DNA of 49,906 nt from Desulfocapsaceae bacterium (GCA_030653035.1 JAUSAB010000059.1:1-49906), one strand, 5' to 3'. Shown: positions 17,405 through 27,320, counted from the first letter of the stretch. Notes: generated by a model from the sequence alone, not told the origin. Program-made: numbers and translations.

Positions 17405-18355
17405 TCAATCTATCCCCATTTGTTCAAGACATGCGGCCAGACTATCAGGACTATCAACCTGCAAGGCCTGACAGACATACCCCTTGGGGGCAATCTTGCG
17501 CATCATCCCTTTCAGCACGGCCTTGGGCCCCACCTCGATAAAGGTGTCAACCCCTTGGGCAATCATGGCCTGAATGAGTTCACACCAGCGAACCCTGGAG
17601 GCAATCTGCCTGGCCATCATCTCTCTGATGACAACTGGCTGTTCTTCCACTGTTGCCGAGACATTAAAATATACCGGAGTTCGCGGACGATTAAATTCCA
17701 CTCCGTCCATAAAAGCGGCAAAATCGGGAACGGCATCGGCCACCAGCGGACTATGATTGGCCACACTGACTGCCAAGGGAATAATCTTCGCCCCCCGCGA
17801 CGCGGCAATAACCCCAATGGCATCAAGTGCCGCCGCCTCTCCTGAGATGACAATCTGTTGTTCGGTATTATGATTGGCAACGGTGGCAATACCCGCGCCC
17901 ACGCACTGTTCAACAATCCCTTCAATCTCAGCGACAGACAAGCCAAGCACGGCCCGCATGGCCCCTGGGTGCTTCTGCCCCTCACGTTCCATCAGCATAC
18001 CGCGTCTGGCCACCAGACGCATGGTATCCTGGACACTGAGCACCCCGGCCGCACAAAGCGCCGAATATTCACCAAGACTGTGCCCGGCAAAACAACTGGC
18101 GACAACCTTTTCTCCCCAGGCCTTTTGCAAGGCCTGCCAGCAGACAAGATTGGTCACGGTAATGGCCGGTTGCAGATGAATGGCCCTGGTCAGTTCCTCT
18201 ATCGGCCCTTCAAGGCAAAGCTTGCGCAAAGGAAAGTCACACACGGCCTCAGCCTGTTCCATAATGGCCGCGCAATCAGCGTCTGTCTCAATAAATTCCC
18301 AGCCCATGCCCAGATACTGGGAGCCCTGACCGGGAAAAAGAACTGCAATTTTCAT
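17405..18355 (-). CDS. fabD: Malonyl-CoA:ACP transacylase
   Basis: FabD loads malonyl groups onto ACP. The 316-residue protein has the nucleophile motif FAGHSLGEYSAL (Ser about 93), the conserved GQGSQYLGMG at the N-terminus and the catalytic His in VANHSPLV (about 201). Its ATG overlaps the lspA stop (ATGA). In most relatives fabD lies between fabH and fabG; here it is about 7 kb upstream of fabG, in the ileS-lspA transcript, and that slot is taken by acd-etfB-etfA. Confidence 0.95.
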   Translation of the reverse strand: MKIAVLFPGQGSQYLGMGWEFIETDADCAAIMEQAEAVCDFPLRKLCLEGPIEELTRAIHLQPAITVTNLVCWQALQKAWGEKVVASCFAGHSLGEYSALCAAGVLSVQDTMRLVARRGMLMEREGQKHPGAMRAVLGLSVAEIEGIVEQCVGAGIATVANHNTEQQIVISGEAAALDAIGVIAASRGAKIIPLAVSVANHSPLVADAVPDFAAFMDGVEFNRPRTPVYFNVSATVEEQPVVIREMMARQIASRVRWCELIQAMIAQGVDTFIEVGPKAVLKGMMRKIAPKGYVCQALQVDSPDSLAACLEQMGID

Positions 18356-18933
18356 TTCAACACCTTCAAGGGCTCGTTCCCTTTTATTTTCTCTTTTGTC
18401 GTTCCTGCACCCCCGACACCTGCGCCCCTCAGAGTCTCGCTTCCCGCTCGCTTACCTGAGCGCCCCTGCCGTACCTCTTCCAAGATATTGGCAAGCAAAA
18501 AAAACACCACCCCGATGCTGATCGCTGAATCCGCCACATTAAAGGCCGGCCAGTGATGCGTCCCGATAAAGACATCAAGAAAATCGACCACAGAACCAAG
18601 CCTGACGCGGTCTATCAGATTGCCAAGGGCGCCGCCGCCAATCAATGGTAGACTGAGTGAATAGAGCATATGAGCATGCCGCAGTCGCGACCAGGCAATG
18701 ACAATTACCACCAGGGCCACCGCTCCAAGAATCAAAAACAGATAGTGTCGCCATGCCCCTGTTTGTCCGGCCAGAAAGCCAAAAGCAGCCCCCTTGTTGG
18801 TCAGATAGGTGAGACTGAAAAAGCCGGGGACAATCTCCAGAGATTCGTACAGAGAAAACGATTTCAGGATCCACAGCTTGGTCAACTGGTCGGAGGCGAC
18901 GACTGCCGTAACAATTACCAGAAAACGTATCAT
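18352..18933 (-). CDS. lspA: Prolipoprotein signal peptidase
   Basis: LspA removes signal peptides from diacylglyceryl-modified prolipoproteins in the inner membrane. The 193-residue product has four hydrophobic helices and both catalytic Asp motifs, NLIDRVRLGSVVDFLD and FNVADSAIS. The ATG at 18933 overlaps the ileS stop (ATGA) and gives the normal N-terminus MIRFLVIVTAVVASDQLTK. The C-terminal tail after about residue 160 is basic and Gly-rich and is longer than in many LspA. Coupling of ileS with lspA is very common. Confidence 0.95.
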   Translation of the reverse strand: MIRFLVIVTAVVASDQLTKLWILKSFSLYESLEIVPGFFSLTYLTNKGAAFGFLAGQTGAWRHYLFLILGAVALVVIVIAWSRLRHAHMLYSLSLPLIGGGALGNLIDRVRLGSVVDFLDVFIGTHHWPAFNVADSAISIGVVFFLLANILEEVRQGRSGKRAGSETLRGAGVGGAGTTKEKIKGNEPLKVLK

Positions 18934-21758
18934 TTCTGTGGGGCCTCCAGATCCATCTCTGCCACCACGGCTGCACAACGCGCACAAAGCTGGGGATGCA
19001 CCAGGGTTTGCCCCACAGTAGTTGAACGAATCCAGCAGCGTTCACACTTTTCTCCTGTGGCCTGCCGCACGGCCACAGAAAGCCCGACAAGCTCACGGCT
19101 CACATATGGAGCAAGATCAAGGACGGCAAAATCATCACAAGGAGTCAGCTCCGAGACGATACAGATATCTTTAATGGTCTGCCACTCCTGATTGATAAAA
19201 TCCGCCCATTCACCGCCAACCTGAAGCAGCACCTCTGCCTCAAGGGGATGACCGATGACTTTTTCCTGACGTGCCCCTTCCAGGGCCTTGGTGATCTCGG
19301 AACGAACCATGACCAGTTTTTCCCACCTGCCTTCCAATTCACTGTTGCGTCTCTCCGGGCGCAACGGCGGAAACTCGACAAAGAAGACGCTCTGGTCAAG
19401 AGGGGCGTCCGGGACCAGACGATACAGAGCCTCCCAGGATTCTGCCGCCGTAAAACTGAGCACCGGGGTCATAAGCCGCAACAGACCGTCAAGGATTTGA
19501 TGAAGCACGGTCTGGGCTGCCCGACGCGGAAGCGAATTCGGGCCCGAACAATACAGTCGGTCTTTGAGGATATCCAGATAAAAGGCGCTCATGGTCATCC
19601 CGCAAAAATAATTGAGTCCCTGATGAATCGAATGAAATTCATAGCGCTGATAAGCAGCCACCACTCGTTCTTTCAGCTCCTCAAAACGACCCAGGGCCCA
19701 GCGATCGATCTCCGGCAGATCACCATAGGCAACACTCTCCTGATCGGGATCAAAGTCAAAAAGATTGCCCAGCATGTAGCGGATGGTATTGCGGATCTTG
19801 CGATAGGCGTCGGCCACCTGTTTAAGAATCTCATCGGAGACCTTGACATCATCACGGTAATCCTCACTGGCTACCCAGAGACGGAGAATCTCGGCTCCGA
19901 ACTTGTCAATCACCTCCTGAGGAGCAACCACGTTGCCGATGGACTTGGACATCTTCTTGCCCTTGCCGTCCACCACATAGCCATGGGTCAAAACCCCCTT
20001 AAACGGGGCCCGGCCACGGGTACCAACCGAGGTAAGCAGAGAACTCTGAAACCAGCCGCGATGTTGATCGCTGCCTTCAAGATAGAGATCAGCAGGAGAG
20101 CGCAGTTCTTCACGCTCTTCACAGACCGCCGCATGGCTTACGCCGGAATCAAACCAGACATCAAGGATATCCTCCTCCTTGATAAAATTGGTGGAGCCGC
20201 ATTGGGCACAGCAGGTGCCAGGCGGGAGGAAATCCTCCACACCATGCCGGAACCATGCATCAGCCCCTTCCTCCCTGAAAAGGATATCAATACGTTCAAC
20301 CACCACCTCATTCATCAACACCTCACCACACTTCTTACAACTAAGCACGGTGATGGGAACCCCCCAAGTGCGCTGGCGGGACAGACACCAGTCCGGCCTG
20401 TTTGTAACCATGGACTGGATACGCTGCATCCCCCAGGCCGGGGTCCACTCCACCTTTTCAATCTCGGCGAGGGCCTTGGAGCGCAGGTCATTCTGGTCCA
20501 TGGAGATAAACCACTGGGGCGTAGCCCGATAAATAACCGGTTTCTTGCAACGCCAGCAGTGGGGATAACTGTGGCTGATAGCACCCTCGTGGAGCAAGAC
20601 GCCGGCGGCCCGCATATCGCTATTAATCACCTTATTGACCGCCGGCACCTGCTGGCCTTGATATTGTCCGGCCTCCGCGGTGTAACAGCCCTCACTATCA
20701 ACCGGCGACAGGACCTCCAGGCCATACCGCAGCCCGGTCAGATAATCATCCGCACCATGACCTGGGGCCGTATGGACACAGCCGGTGCCGGCCTCGGCCG
20801 TTACGTAGTCGGCCAGGACCATTAGGGAATTTCGATCCAGGAACGGATGGCGACAGTTCCGGCGTTCAAGACCCCGCGCTGAAAATGTAGCAGCAATGGT
20901 ATAATCAGCAAGCCCCAACTCGGCCATCACCTTGGGCACCAGATCCTGAGCCAGAATCAATATCTCACCCTGGGCAGCCACCGCGGCATAAACGAAATCC
21001 GGATGAAAGGCCACCGCCAGATTAGCCGGCAAGGTCCAGGGAGTGGTCGTCCAGATCACCACCGACACCTTGGCACCACCAAGCGCCGGATCAATATCGG
21101 TGAGATCATCAACCACCGGGAATTTCACATAGATGGATGGCGAGGTGTGGTCATAATATTCGACCTCAGCCTCAGCCAGGGCCGTGGTACAGGTGGAACA
21201 CCAGAAGACCGGTTTCTTGTTGCGGACCACCGCCCCGGAGAGCAGAAAGCGGTTAAACTCCCGGGCAATAACCGCCTCATAGCCATAGTTCATGGTCAGA
21301 TAGGGCTTGTCCCAGTCTCCCAAGACGCCAAGGCGTTTGAACTCAGCCTTCTGGGTCTTGACCCACTTCTCCGCATACTTGCGGCAGGCACCCCGCTTGG
21401 ACAATTTGGGGATTTCTTTTTTCTTTTCGCCCAGTTCCTTGTCCACATTGTGCTCAATGGGCAGACCATGACAGTCCCAACCGGGGATATAGGGGGCCTG
21501 AAAACCGGCCATCCGCCGGGATTTCAGGATAATATCCTTTAAAATTTTATTAAATGCCGTTCCCAGATGGATATGACCGTTGGCATATGGAGGGCCGTCA
21601 TGCAGCACATAAAGGGGTTTGTTCCGCCCCTGCTCCTGCAATTGTCCGTACAGGTCTTCCTTTTCCCAACGCTTCAATAATTGCGGCTCTTTCTGGGGCA
21701 GATTGGCCTTCATGTTGAAACTCGTCTGGGGCAGATTCAGGGTATCCCTGTAATCCAT
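18930..21758 (-). CDS. ileS: Isoleucyl-tRNA synthetase
   Basis: This class I synthetase charges tRNA-Ile. The 942-residue protein has the HIGH motif as GHIHLGTAFNKIL, the CP1 editing domain (TTTPWTLPANLAV), KMSKS as GKKMSKSIGN near 600, and the C-terminal zinc finger CERCW...CARC. I chose the ATG at 21758, preceded by GGAGA, giving MDYRDTLNLPQTSF; an in-frame codon at 21797 is less likely. It is the first gene of the ileS-lspA-fabD-mlaA-mlaC run. A long open frame on the opposite strand (19248-20825) is a composition artefact. Confidence 0.96.
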   Translation of the reverse strand: MDYRDTLNLPQTSFNMKANLPQKEPQLLKRWEKEDLYGQLQEQGRNKPLYVLHDGPPYANGHIHLGTAFNKILKDIILKSRRMAGFQAPYIPGWDCHGLPIEHNVDKELGEKKKEIPKLSKRGACRKYAEKWVKTQKAEFKRLGVLGDWDKPYLTMNYGYEAVIAREFNRFLLSGAVVRNKKPVFWCSTCTTALAEAEVEYYDHTSPSIYVKFPVVDDLTDIDPALGGAKVSVVIWTTTPWTLPANLAVAFHPDFVYAAVAAQGEILILAQDLVPKVMAELGLADYTIAATFSARGLERRNCRHPFLDRNSLMVLADYVTAEAGTGCVHTAPGHGADDYLTGLRYGLEVLSPVDSEGCYTAEAGQYQGQQVPAVNKVINSDMRAAGVLLHEGAISHSYPHCWRCKKPVIYRATPQWFISMDQNDLRSKALAEIEKVEWTPAWGMQRIQSMVTNRPDWCLSRQRTWGVPITVLSCKKCGEVLMNEVVVERIDILFREEGADAWFRHGVEDFLPPGTCCAQCGSTNFIKEEDILDVWFDSGVSHAAVCEEREELRSPADLYLEGSDQHRGWFQSSLLTSVGTRGRAPFKGVLTHGYVVDGKGKKMSKSIGNVVAPQEVIDKFGAEILRLWVASEDYRDDVKVSDEILKQVADAYRKIRNTIRYMLGNLFDFDPDQESVAYGDLPEIDRWALGRFEELKERVVAAYQRYEFHSIHQGLNYFCGMTMSAFYLDILKDRLYCSGPNSLPRRAAQTVLHQILDGLLRLMTPVLSFTAAESWEALYRLVPDAPLDQSVFFVEFPPLRPERRNSELEGRWEKLVMVRSEITKALEGARQEKVIGHPLEAEVLLQVGGEWADFINQEWQTIKDICIVSELTPCDDFAVLDLAPYVSRELVGLSVAVRQATGEKCERCWIRSTTVGQTLVHPQLCARCAAVVAEMDLEAPQK

Positions 21759-22057
21759 GGTGTTCTCCTTTTTCAACAAGGCACGGCTTGCGAACAAATA
21801 AAAGTAAAATAATTAACGAACAGCAATCACAACAAGGAACAAACTGACTTTTTGCAAGGTACCCCCTGTTCCTTTTTGTATAAAACCTATAAAAATACCA
21901 ACTGCGTATCAAGTTGCAAGGGGAAAGTAAGAATCAACGCCCGAAAGCACCTTTAATTTGACATAAAGTGTGGCCTTCATTATATGAAAGAGAGAAGTAA
22001 CTTTCCAACTCTTTTTCCTGAGCATAAATTCAAGCTGCCAACAACTCAAGACAAACG
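21759..22057. promoter_or_regulatory. Divergent promoter region of ileS and cooC
   Basis: About 300 bases separate two outward-facing operons, so both promoters should lie here. I looked for a T-box-like leader before ileS and saw no convincing specifier stem or antiterminator. The cooC ATG lacks a clear ribosome-binding site. Otherwise nothing definite is visible. Confidence 0.35.
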
Positions 22058-22831
22058 ATGACAAAAGTAATAGCCATGGCCGGGAAAGGCGGGACCGGCA
22101 AAACAACCACATCCGCCCTGTTAACCCGATACCTCCTGCAGAAAAAGATGACCCCTCTTCTCCTGGTCGATGCCGATGCCAACGCCAATCTCAATGAACT
22201 GCTCGGCGTGGAGGTGGGTCTTACCCTGGGCAAGATCAGAAAAGAGCTGAAGGGAGAACTACCTCCGAACATGAGTCGCGATCAGTTCATGGAGCTAAAA
22301 ATTCACCAGGCGCTGATCGAGGAAATCGGCTTTGACCTCCTGGTCATGGGTCAGCCGGACGGCCCCGGCTGCTACTGCGCCGCCAACCAGTATCTGGCCA
22401 TGACCATGGACAAACTAGCGGAGAATTATCGCTATATCATCGTCGATAATGAGGCCGGCATGGAGCACCTGAGCCGGATGAACCTGCGCACCATCGATTA
22501 CCTGTTTATCACCTCCGACCCTTCCGCCCGCGGCATCCTGACCGCCAAGCGCATCTCAGACATCACCATTCCCCTGAAACTGGACGTCAAACATCAGTAC
22601 CTGCTGATCAATCGCGCGCCCCAACCTGTGCCCAGCCTGCTCCAGGAAAAGATTGACGCGGCGGTCGCGGAAACAGGCATGACCCTGGGCGGCATCATCC
22701 CAACCAGCAATGACTTGATCAATCAGGAGTTAAGCGGCGAATCCTACCTCAAACTAGGCGATGACACCGAGATCATTCAAACCGTCACCGCTCTTTTTGA
22801 TACCATCTTTGCCATGGACGATGTTCAATGA
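22058..22831 (+). CDS. cooC: CooC-family nickel/CO-dehydrogenase maturation ATPase
   Basis: The 257-residue protein is a SIMIBI-class P-loop ATPase. It has the Walker A AGKGGTGKTT (about 8-17), VDADANANLNELLG (about 36-49) and the Cys-X-Cys pair C105/C107 in GPGCYCAANQYL that binds metal in CooC proteins. CooC helps insert nickel into carbon monoxide dehydrogenase (family knowledge). No cooS/CODH gene is present in the window; the next gene, ftsE, overlaps by four bases (ATGA) and is followed by ftsX. A MinD/ParA protein is the main alternative, but the CXC motif and DNEAGMEHLSR favour CooC. Confidence 0.82.
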   Translation: MTKVIAMAGKGGTGKTTTSALLTRYLLQKKMTPLLLVDADANANLNELLGVEVGLTLGKIRKELKGELPPNMSRDQFMELKIHQALIEEIGFDLLVMGQPDGPGCYCAANQYLAMTMDKLAENYRYIIVDNEAGMEHLSRMNLRTIDYLFITSDPSARGILTAKRISDITIPLKLDVKHQYLLINRAPQPVPSLLQEKIDAAVAETGMTLGGIIPTSNDLINQELSGESYLKLGDDTEIIQTVTALFDTIFAMDDVQ

Positions 22832-23586
22832 CCGAGACCGTTGCCCCTTCCCGCACCGCCATGATCGAAATGATCAAGGTCTGCAAAAAATTTCCACCCA
22901 ATGTGGTGGCACTGGACGATATTTCGGTCTCCATTGCCAGTGGCGAGATCTTCTTTCTGATCGGCAGAAGCGGCGCCGGTAAGACCACCCTGCTCAAACT
23001 GCTTTGCAACATGGAACGACCCAGCAATGGTTTAATCGAGGTCGCGGGCATGAACATCCATCAGGTCACCGGCAACAAACTGGCAAAACTGCGGCAGAAG
23101 GTGGGGGTGGCCTATCAGGATTTCCGGCTTCTGACTGACCGGACAGTGGCGGAGAACATCGCTATTTCCATGGAGGTCTCTTACAAAAAACCCCAGATTA
23201 TCCGCAACCGGGTCAGGAGCCTGCTGGCGCAACTGCAACTCGAAGACAAACACGACATCCTGACCGGCGATCTCTCCCGCGGGGAACAACAGCGCGTGGC
23301 TCTGGCCAGGGCTGTTGCCAATTCTCCTGCCCTGATTTTAGTCGATGAACCCACCGGCAATCTCGATGCAACCAGCACCGAACAGGTCATGGAACTGCTG
23401 ATCAGATGCAGCAACTCCGGTGCGACCATCGTTATCGCCACCCATGACGAGGCCCTCTACCGTCACTCCACCCATCGGATCATGAAACTCCATAACGGCA
23501 AACTCGCATCGCTGACCCGAGGTGACGGCCAGGAACGGCTTAAATCCATGGAAGCCATGAATGGCGGGAGCAGTGACGGGATATGA
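22828..23586 (+). CDS. ftsE: Cell-division ABC transporter ATPase FtsE
   Basis: FtsE pairs with FtsX to control septal cell-wall hydrolases through EnvC-type activators. The 252-residue ATPase has Walker A GRSGAGKTTLL, the Q-loop AYQDFRLL, the signature LSRGEQQR, Walker B LILVDEPTGNLD and a His switch (ATHDEAL). The ATG overlaps cooC as ATGA; an internal ATG at 22861 gives the more usual FtsE N-terminus and could be the true start. The last 30 residues exceed the usual length. It overlaps ftsX by four bases. Confidence 0.92.
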   Translation: MTETVAPSRTAMIEMIKVCKKFPPNVVALDDISVSIASGEIFFLIGRSGAGKTTLLKLLCNMERPSNGLIEVAGMNIHQVTGNKLAKLRQKVGVAYQDFRLLTDRTVAENIAISMEVSYKKPQIIRNRVRSLLAQLQLEDKHDILTGDLSRGEQQRVALARAVANSPALILVDEPTGNLDATSTEQVMELLIRCSNSGATIVIATHDEALYRHSTHRIMKLHNGKLASLTRGDGQERLKSMEAMNGGSSDGI

Positions 23587-24470
23587 ATTTCTGGTTTTCC
23601 ATCTTCCGGCAGACAGGACGCAACCTGCGACAGACTTGGACCACCCAGTTCATGACCTGCCTGACCGTCAGCCTGTCGGTGCTGATTTTTTCTTTTTTTT
23701 ATCTGATCTATCTCAATATGCTGAGCGCCGGCGATAAGGTAACAGATGACCTGCGTCTCGTCGTCTATCTGGATGAAGAGCCAGGACCCGAGATGCAGAA
23801 GCAGCTTCGTCTCAAGATCAGCCAGTTCGATCAGGTTCAGGAGATAAAATTTATCTCAAGGGAAGAGGCTTACGCGCGTTTTGCCGAGCAGCTTGGCGAC
23901 AACCGTGACGTCCTCACCGATATGCCTACCGACTTCCTGCCCGCCTCCATTGAAGTAATCCCCCTGAAAACCCTGCGCAGTCTCAACCAGATCAAACTCT
24001 TTTCCGAATATCTGGCCACACTGCCAGGCAGCCAGAAGGTGCAATACGGCCAGAAATGGGTGGAACGTTTTTACTATTTCACCCAACTGCTTTCCATTAT
24101 CGTGCTGCTCAGCGGGATTCTGCTCATCCTGACCGCGACCTTCATGGTGGCCTCCACCATCCGCCTGACGATCTTCGGCAGACAGGAGGAACTGGAACTC
24201 CTGAAGCTGGTTGGCGCCACCAACAACTACATCCGTACCCCTTTCCTTTTGGAAGGAATACTTCAAGGCCTCATCGGCTCACTTCTGGGCCTGACTTCGC
24301 TCTATATCCTCTTTCAATGGACAGCACGCCATTTCTCAGGTGCAGGCTTTCTTGACCTCTTTACCTTTACCTTTTTTCCTCCAGGGATCATCGCAACCGT
24401 TATTCTTTTATCCATCGTCCTCTGCACCGTAGGCAGCTACACTTCCATGCAGAAATTCCTGCGCATCTGA
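23583..24470 (+). CDS. ftsX: Cell-division protein FtsX
   Basis: The 295-residue membrane partner of FtsE has one N-terminal hydrophobic helix (about 22-45), a periplasmic domain of about 120 residues, and three C-terminal helices (about 175-200, 220-245, 262-285). The periplasmic VVYLDEEPG, the VQEIKFISREEAYARF motif and the cytoplasmic GRQEELELLKLVGATNNYIR motif are typical. The order ftsE-ftsX-envC-ctpA is a familiar cell-wall module. Confidence 0.92.
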   Translation: MNFWFSIFRQTGRNLRQTWTTQFMTCLTVSLSVLIFSFFYLIYLNMLSAGDKVTDDLRLVVYLDEEPGPEMQKQLRLKISQFDQVQEIKFISREEAYARFAEQLGDNRDVLTDMPTDFLPASIEVIPLKTLRSLNQIKLFSEYLATLPGSQKVQYGQKWVERFYYFTQLLSIIVLLSGILLILTATFMVASTIRLTIFGRQEELELLKLVGATNNYIRTPFLLEGILQGLIGSLLGLTSLYILFQWTARHFSGAGFLDLFTFTFFPPGIIATVILLSIVLCTVGSYTSMQKFLRI

Positions 24471-24488
24471 TCCCTGTTCTCAGTCAAG

Positions 24489-25745
24489 ATGGAAATAAGC
24501 CAAGCTGTCAATACATGCTCCTCCTTCAACAGGGCCTTCTGCCAAGGGATCAGATTCTTTCTTTATCCCTCTGCCTTCAGCTTTCTGCTTCTGGGCCTGT
24601 TGCCAGTGCAGGGAGCCAAGGCCACAGACTGGAAGGCCGAAAAACAATCTATCGAACAGAAGATTGAAAGCCAGAGCATCACCATCAATCAATTGCAGCA
24701 AGGCCTCAAAATCCAGCAGGAACAAGCCCTGGAGACCATAGCACAAGAAAGAGACCTGCTGGCCGAACTTGAGGTTATTGATGCGCGTCTCCAGGAAAAA
24801 CTTGCAAAGCTGCGCACCCTGGAGGATTCCATGGCCAGCCAACAGGTGTTGATCAGCACCAAGGAACAGGAAATAAAGGCCATCCAGATTGAAAAACAAA
24901 AGGCGCAAACGCACCTGCAAAAAAGGATCACCGCCTATTACAAGACCGGGAGGGTCGGGATAATTAATGTCGCCTTTTCCGCTGACACATTGCCGAAACT
25001 GCTCAATATCCACGATTCTTTCAGCACATTGATCCAATATGACCAAAACATCCTGCAGCGATACCGGCAAACCATCGAAGGATTAGAACAGACAAAAAAG
25101 GCGCTGACCCTGGAAACCACTCTACTCAACACCTTTGTGAAACAGACCAGTGAAGAAAAAGAAGGGATAGAGCAGAGCAGACAAGAAAAAAATGAACTGC
25201 TCGCCCAGATCCGCACCCAGACTAAACTCCATGAACAGGCGGCCCAGGAGATTGAAAAGGCTGCCGGCAACTTATCGGCCCAGGTTGCAACCATGAAACA
25301 GAAAAATGAACTCCTCAGTCAGGGCTTTCTTATGAATAAGGGCAAACTGCCGGCTCCGGTGAGCGGAAAAACACTCTCCCTTTATGGGCAACCGATAAAG
25401 AACAGGATGGGAGTTGAGAACATCTCAACCGGTATTGCCATTGAGGCCCCGGACGGTACAAAGGTCAAGGCGATATTTGACGGCACGATCAACTACGCCG
25501 GGTACCTGCGGGGCTACGGCAATACCATTATTATCGACCATGGCTTTCGTTATTACACCATTATCTCCAGGGCGGAAAATCTCCTGAAAAAAGAGGGGGA
25601 CGCTGTTACGGCAGGGGAAGACATTGCTGTTATGGGTGAGACAGCCACCCTGATGGAAGAAGGATTGTATTTTGAAATCCGTCATGACACCGAGACACTC
25701 GACCCGCTGCTCTGGCTGGACAAGAATAAACTTTCTGTCCCCTGA
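24489..25745 (+). CDS. envC: EnvC-like murein hydrolase activator (coiled coil plus degenerate LytM domain)
   Basis: The 418-residue protein has a signal-like hydrophobic stretch at about 22-45, a long coiled coil at about 50-270, and a C-terminal M23/LytM fold at about 290-410 (GTKVKAIFDGTINYAGYLRGYG). The zinc ligands of active M23 peptidases look lost: the HxxxD site reads TGIAIEAP and the HLHFE site reads EGLYFEIRH. This fits EnvC, which does not cut peptidoglycan but is pulled by FtsEX to activate amidases. It lies 18 bases after ftsX. The amidase partner is not in the window. Confidence 0.87.
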   Translation: MEISQAVNTCSSFNRAFCQGIRFFLYPSAFSFLLLGLLPVQGAKATDWKAEKQSIEQKIESQSITINQLQQGLKIQQEQALETIAQERDLLAELEVIDARLQEKLAKLRTLEDSMASQQVLISTKEQEIKAIQIEKQKAQTHLQKRITAYYKTGRVGIINVAFSADTLPKLLNIHDSFSTLIQYDQNILQRYRQTIEGLEQTKKALTLETTLLNTFVKQTSEEKEGIEQSRQEKNELLAQIRTQTKLHEQAAQEIEKAAGNLSAQVATMKQKNELLSQGFLMNKGKLPAPVSGKTLSLYGQPIKNRMGVENISTGIAIEAPDGTKVKAIFDGTINYAGYLRGYGNTIIIDHGFRYYTIISRAENLLKKEGDAVTAGEDIAVMGETATLMEEGLYFEIRHDTETLDPLLWLDKNKLSVP

Positions 25746-25852
25746 CACAGGACCTTTAGATGATTATTATTCCCAAAATGTAATGATTCAGGTTGTCTTG
25801 AAACAAAAAAGTTTTTTATTAGAAAATCTTAAATTTAATCTGTAAAACAAAC

Positions 25853-27289
25853 ATGCATCGACCAACCAGCTCTCTGCTCCGCCATGGAATCCTGACCCTT
25901 CTCACCTTCTGCCTCCCCCTCCAGCTCCACGCCGAGATTTCACAGAAAGAACGTAATTCCACCTACCAGCAGCTTGAAACCTTTGCCAATGTCTTGAGTA
26001 TCCTGCAAGAAAATTATGTAGATGACATTAATAGCAAGAAGGTAATGGAAGGGGCCATCAGCGGCATGCTCCTGTCCCTTGATCCCCATTCATCCTATCT
26101 CAAACCTGAAGATTTTAAGGAATTACAGGAAGAGACAGAGGGAAGCTTCAGCGGCATCGGTATCGAGATCACCATTGAGGAGGGGATCCTCACCGTGGTT
26201 GCTCCCATTGAAGAGACACCGGCAGCGCGGGTCGGATTGAAGGCCAAGGACATGATCATCAAGATCGATGGTGAGCCCACCCAGAATATGAATTCTCTAG
26301 ATGCCATCAAAAAACTGCGCGGGATTGCCGGGACAAAAGTCATCCTTGCCATTCACCGCGAAGGCTGGGAGGATCTGAAAGATTTCACCCTTACCCGTGA
26401 AAATATCCCCTTGCACAGCGTCAAGGACTCTTTCCTGGAGCCAGGATTGGCCTACATCCGCATCACCAGCTTTCAAAGTCAGACCACAAAAGACGTCAAG
26501 GACGCATTGCAAAAACTTCAAGGACAACAGCCGATAAACGGGTTGATTCTTGATCTGCGTAACAATCCTGGCGGCCTGCTCGACCAGGCGGTTTCCGTTG
26601 CCGACATATTCCTTGATGGCGGCTTGGTGGTCTACACCAAAGGCCGGGTCAAAGAACAGAATATGACCTTCCAGGCCCACAGCAATGGGGGCAAGAATCT
26701 TTTTCCACTCGTCGTTCTCGTCAACGAAGGTTCGGCCAGCGCCTCTGAAATCGTGACCGGCGCCATTCAGGATCACAAGCGCGGTATCATTGTCGGCACC
26801 AAGACCTTTGGCAAAGGCTCAGTGCAGACCATCCTGCCTCTGCCCGAAGGCGCGGGCCTACGCATGACCACCGCCCGTTACTATACCCCCAATGGCCGCT
26901 CCATCCAGGCTACCGGAATCACTCCGGATGTGGAAGTTCCTTTGGCCGACAACAAAGACACAACCAAGAAAAACAGTCCGCAGGTTACCATCAAGGAGGC
27001 TGATCTAAAAAATCACATCCCCAACCCGGATCAGACCCAAGAATCAAAGCAAACGCCGGCGCCGAAAACAGAAAAAGAGCAGTCCCCTGTCCTCCGGAAT
27101 GAGCCGGACAACGCAGAAAAACCAGCCCTAAAGCCTGCACCCGTTGATTCTTCTGATACTGTCGAGACCCCAATGGACAAGGACAATCAACTCCGTTCAG
27201 CCCTGAGTATCCTGAAAAGCCTGAATATCTACTCTACGGCTGAGAACAAGAAAAACCCTGTTCCGGAACCTGCCCCGGTAAAGGAATAA
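25853..27289 (+). CDS. ctpA: S41-family C-terminal processing peptidase
   Basis: This periplasmic serine protease of the CtpA/Prc type has a signal peptide at about 1-28 (ending LQLHAE), a PDZ domain at about 95-180 (GIGIEITIEEGILTVVAP) and the S41 domain at about 195-375. The catalytic Ser lies in EGSASASEIV (about 294-298) and the Lys in TFGKGSVQ. After about residue 370 a Pro-, Lys- and Glu-rich low-complexity linker leads to a short conserved tail (LRSALSILKSLN). Peptidases of this type often trim cell-wall hydrolases, which agrees with its place after envC. Confidence 0.93.
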   Translation: MHRPTSSLLRHGILTLLTFCLPLQLHAEISQKERNSTYQQLETFANVLSILQENYVDDINSKKVMEGAISGMLLSLDPHSSYLKPEDFKELQEETEGSFSGIGIEITIEEGILTVVAPIEETPAARVGLKAKDMIIKIDGEPTQNMNSLDAIKKLRGIAGTKVILAIHREGWEDLKDFTLTRENIPLHSVKDSFLEPGLAYIRITSFQSQTTKDVKDALQKLQGQQPINGLILDLRNNPGGLLDQAVSVADIFLDGGLVVYTKGRVKEQNMTFQAHSNGGKNLFPLVVLVNEGSASASEIVTGAIQDHKRGIIVGTKTFGKGSVQTILPLPEGAGLRMTTARYYTPNGRSIQATGITPDVEVPLADNKDTTKKNSPQVTIKEADLKNHIPNPDQTQESKQTPAPKTEKEQSPVLRNEPDNAEKPALKPAPVDSSDTVETPMDKDNQLRSALSILKSLNIYSTAENKKNPVPEPAPVKE

Positions 27290-27320
27290 AGAGGGCTGAA
27301 GGTTGGAGACTGAAGGTCAT

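Noticed and set aside
19248-20825. A 525-codon plus-strand open frame opposite ileS
   Set aside because: It lies wholly antisense to a clear synthetase gene, has no recognisable domain, and results from the codon bias of ileS.
21759-22057. Possible T-box leader before ileS
   Set aside because: No convincing T-box sequence, specifier loop or terminator/antiterminator pair is visible.
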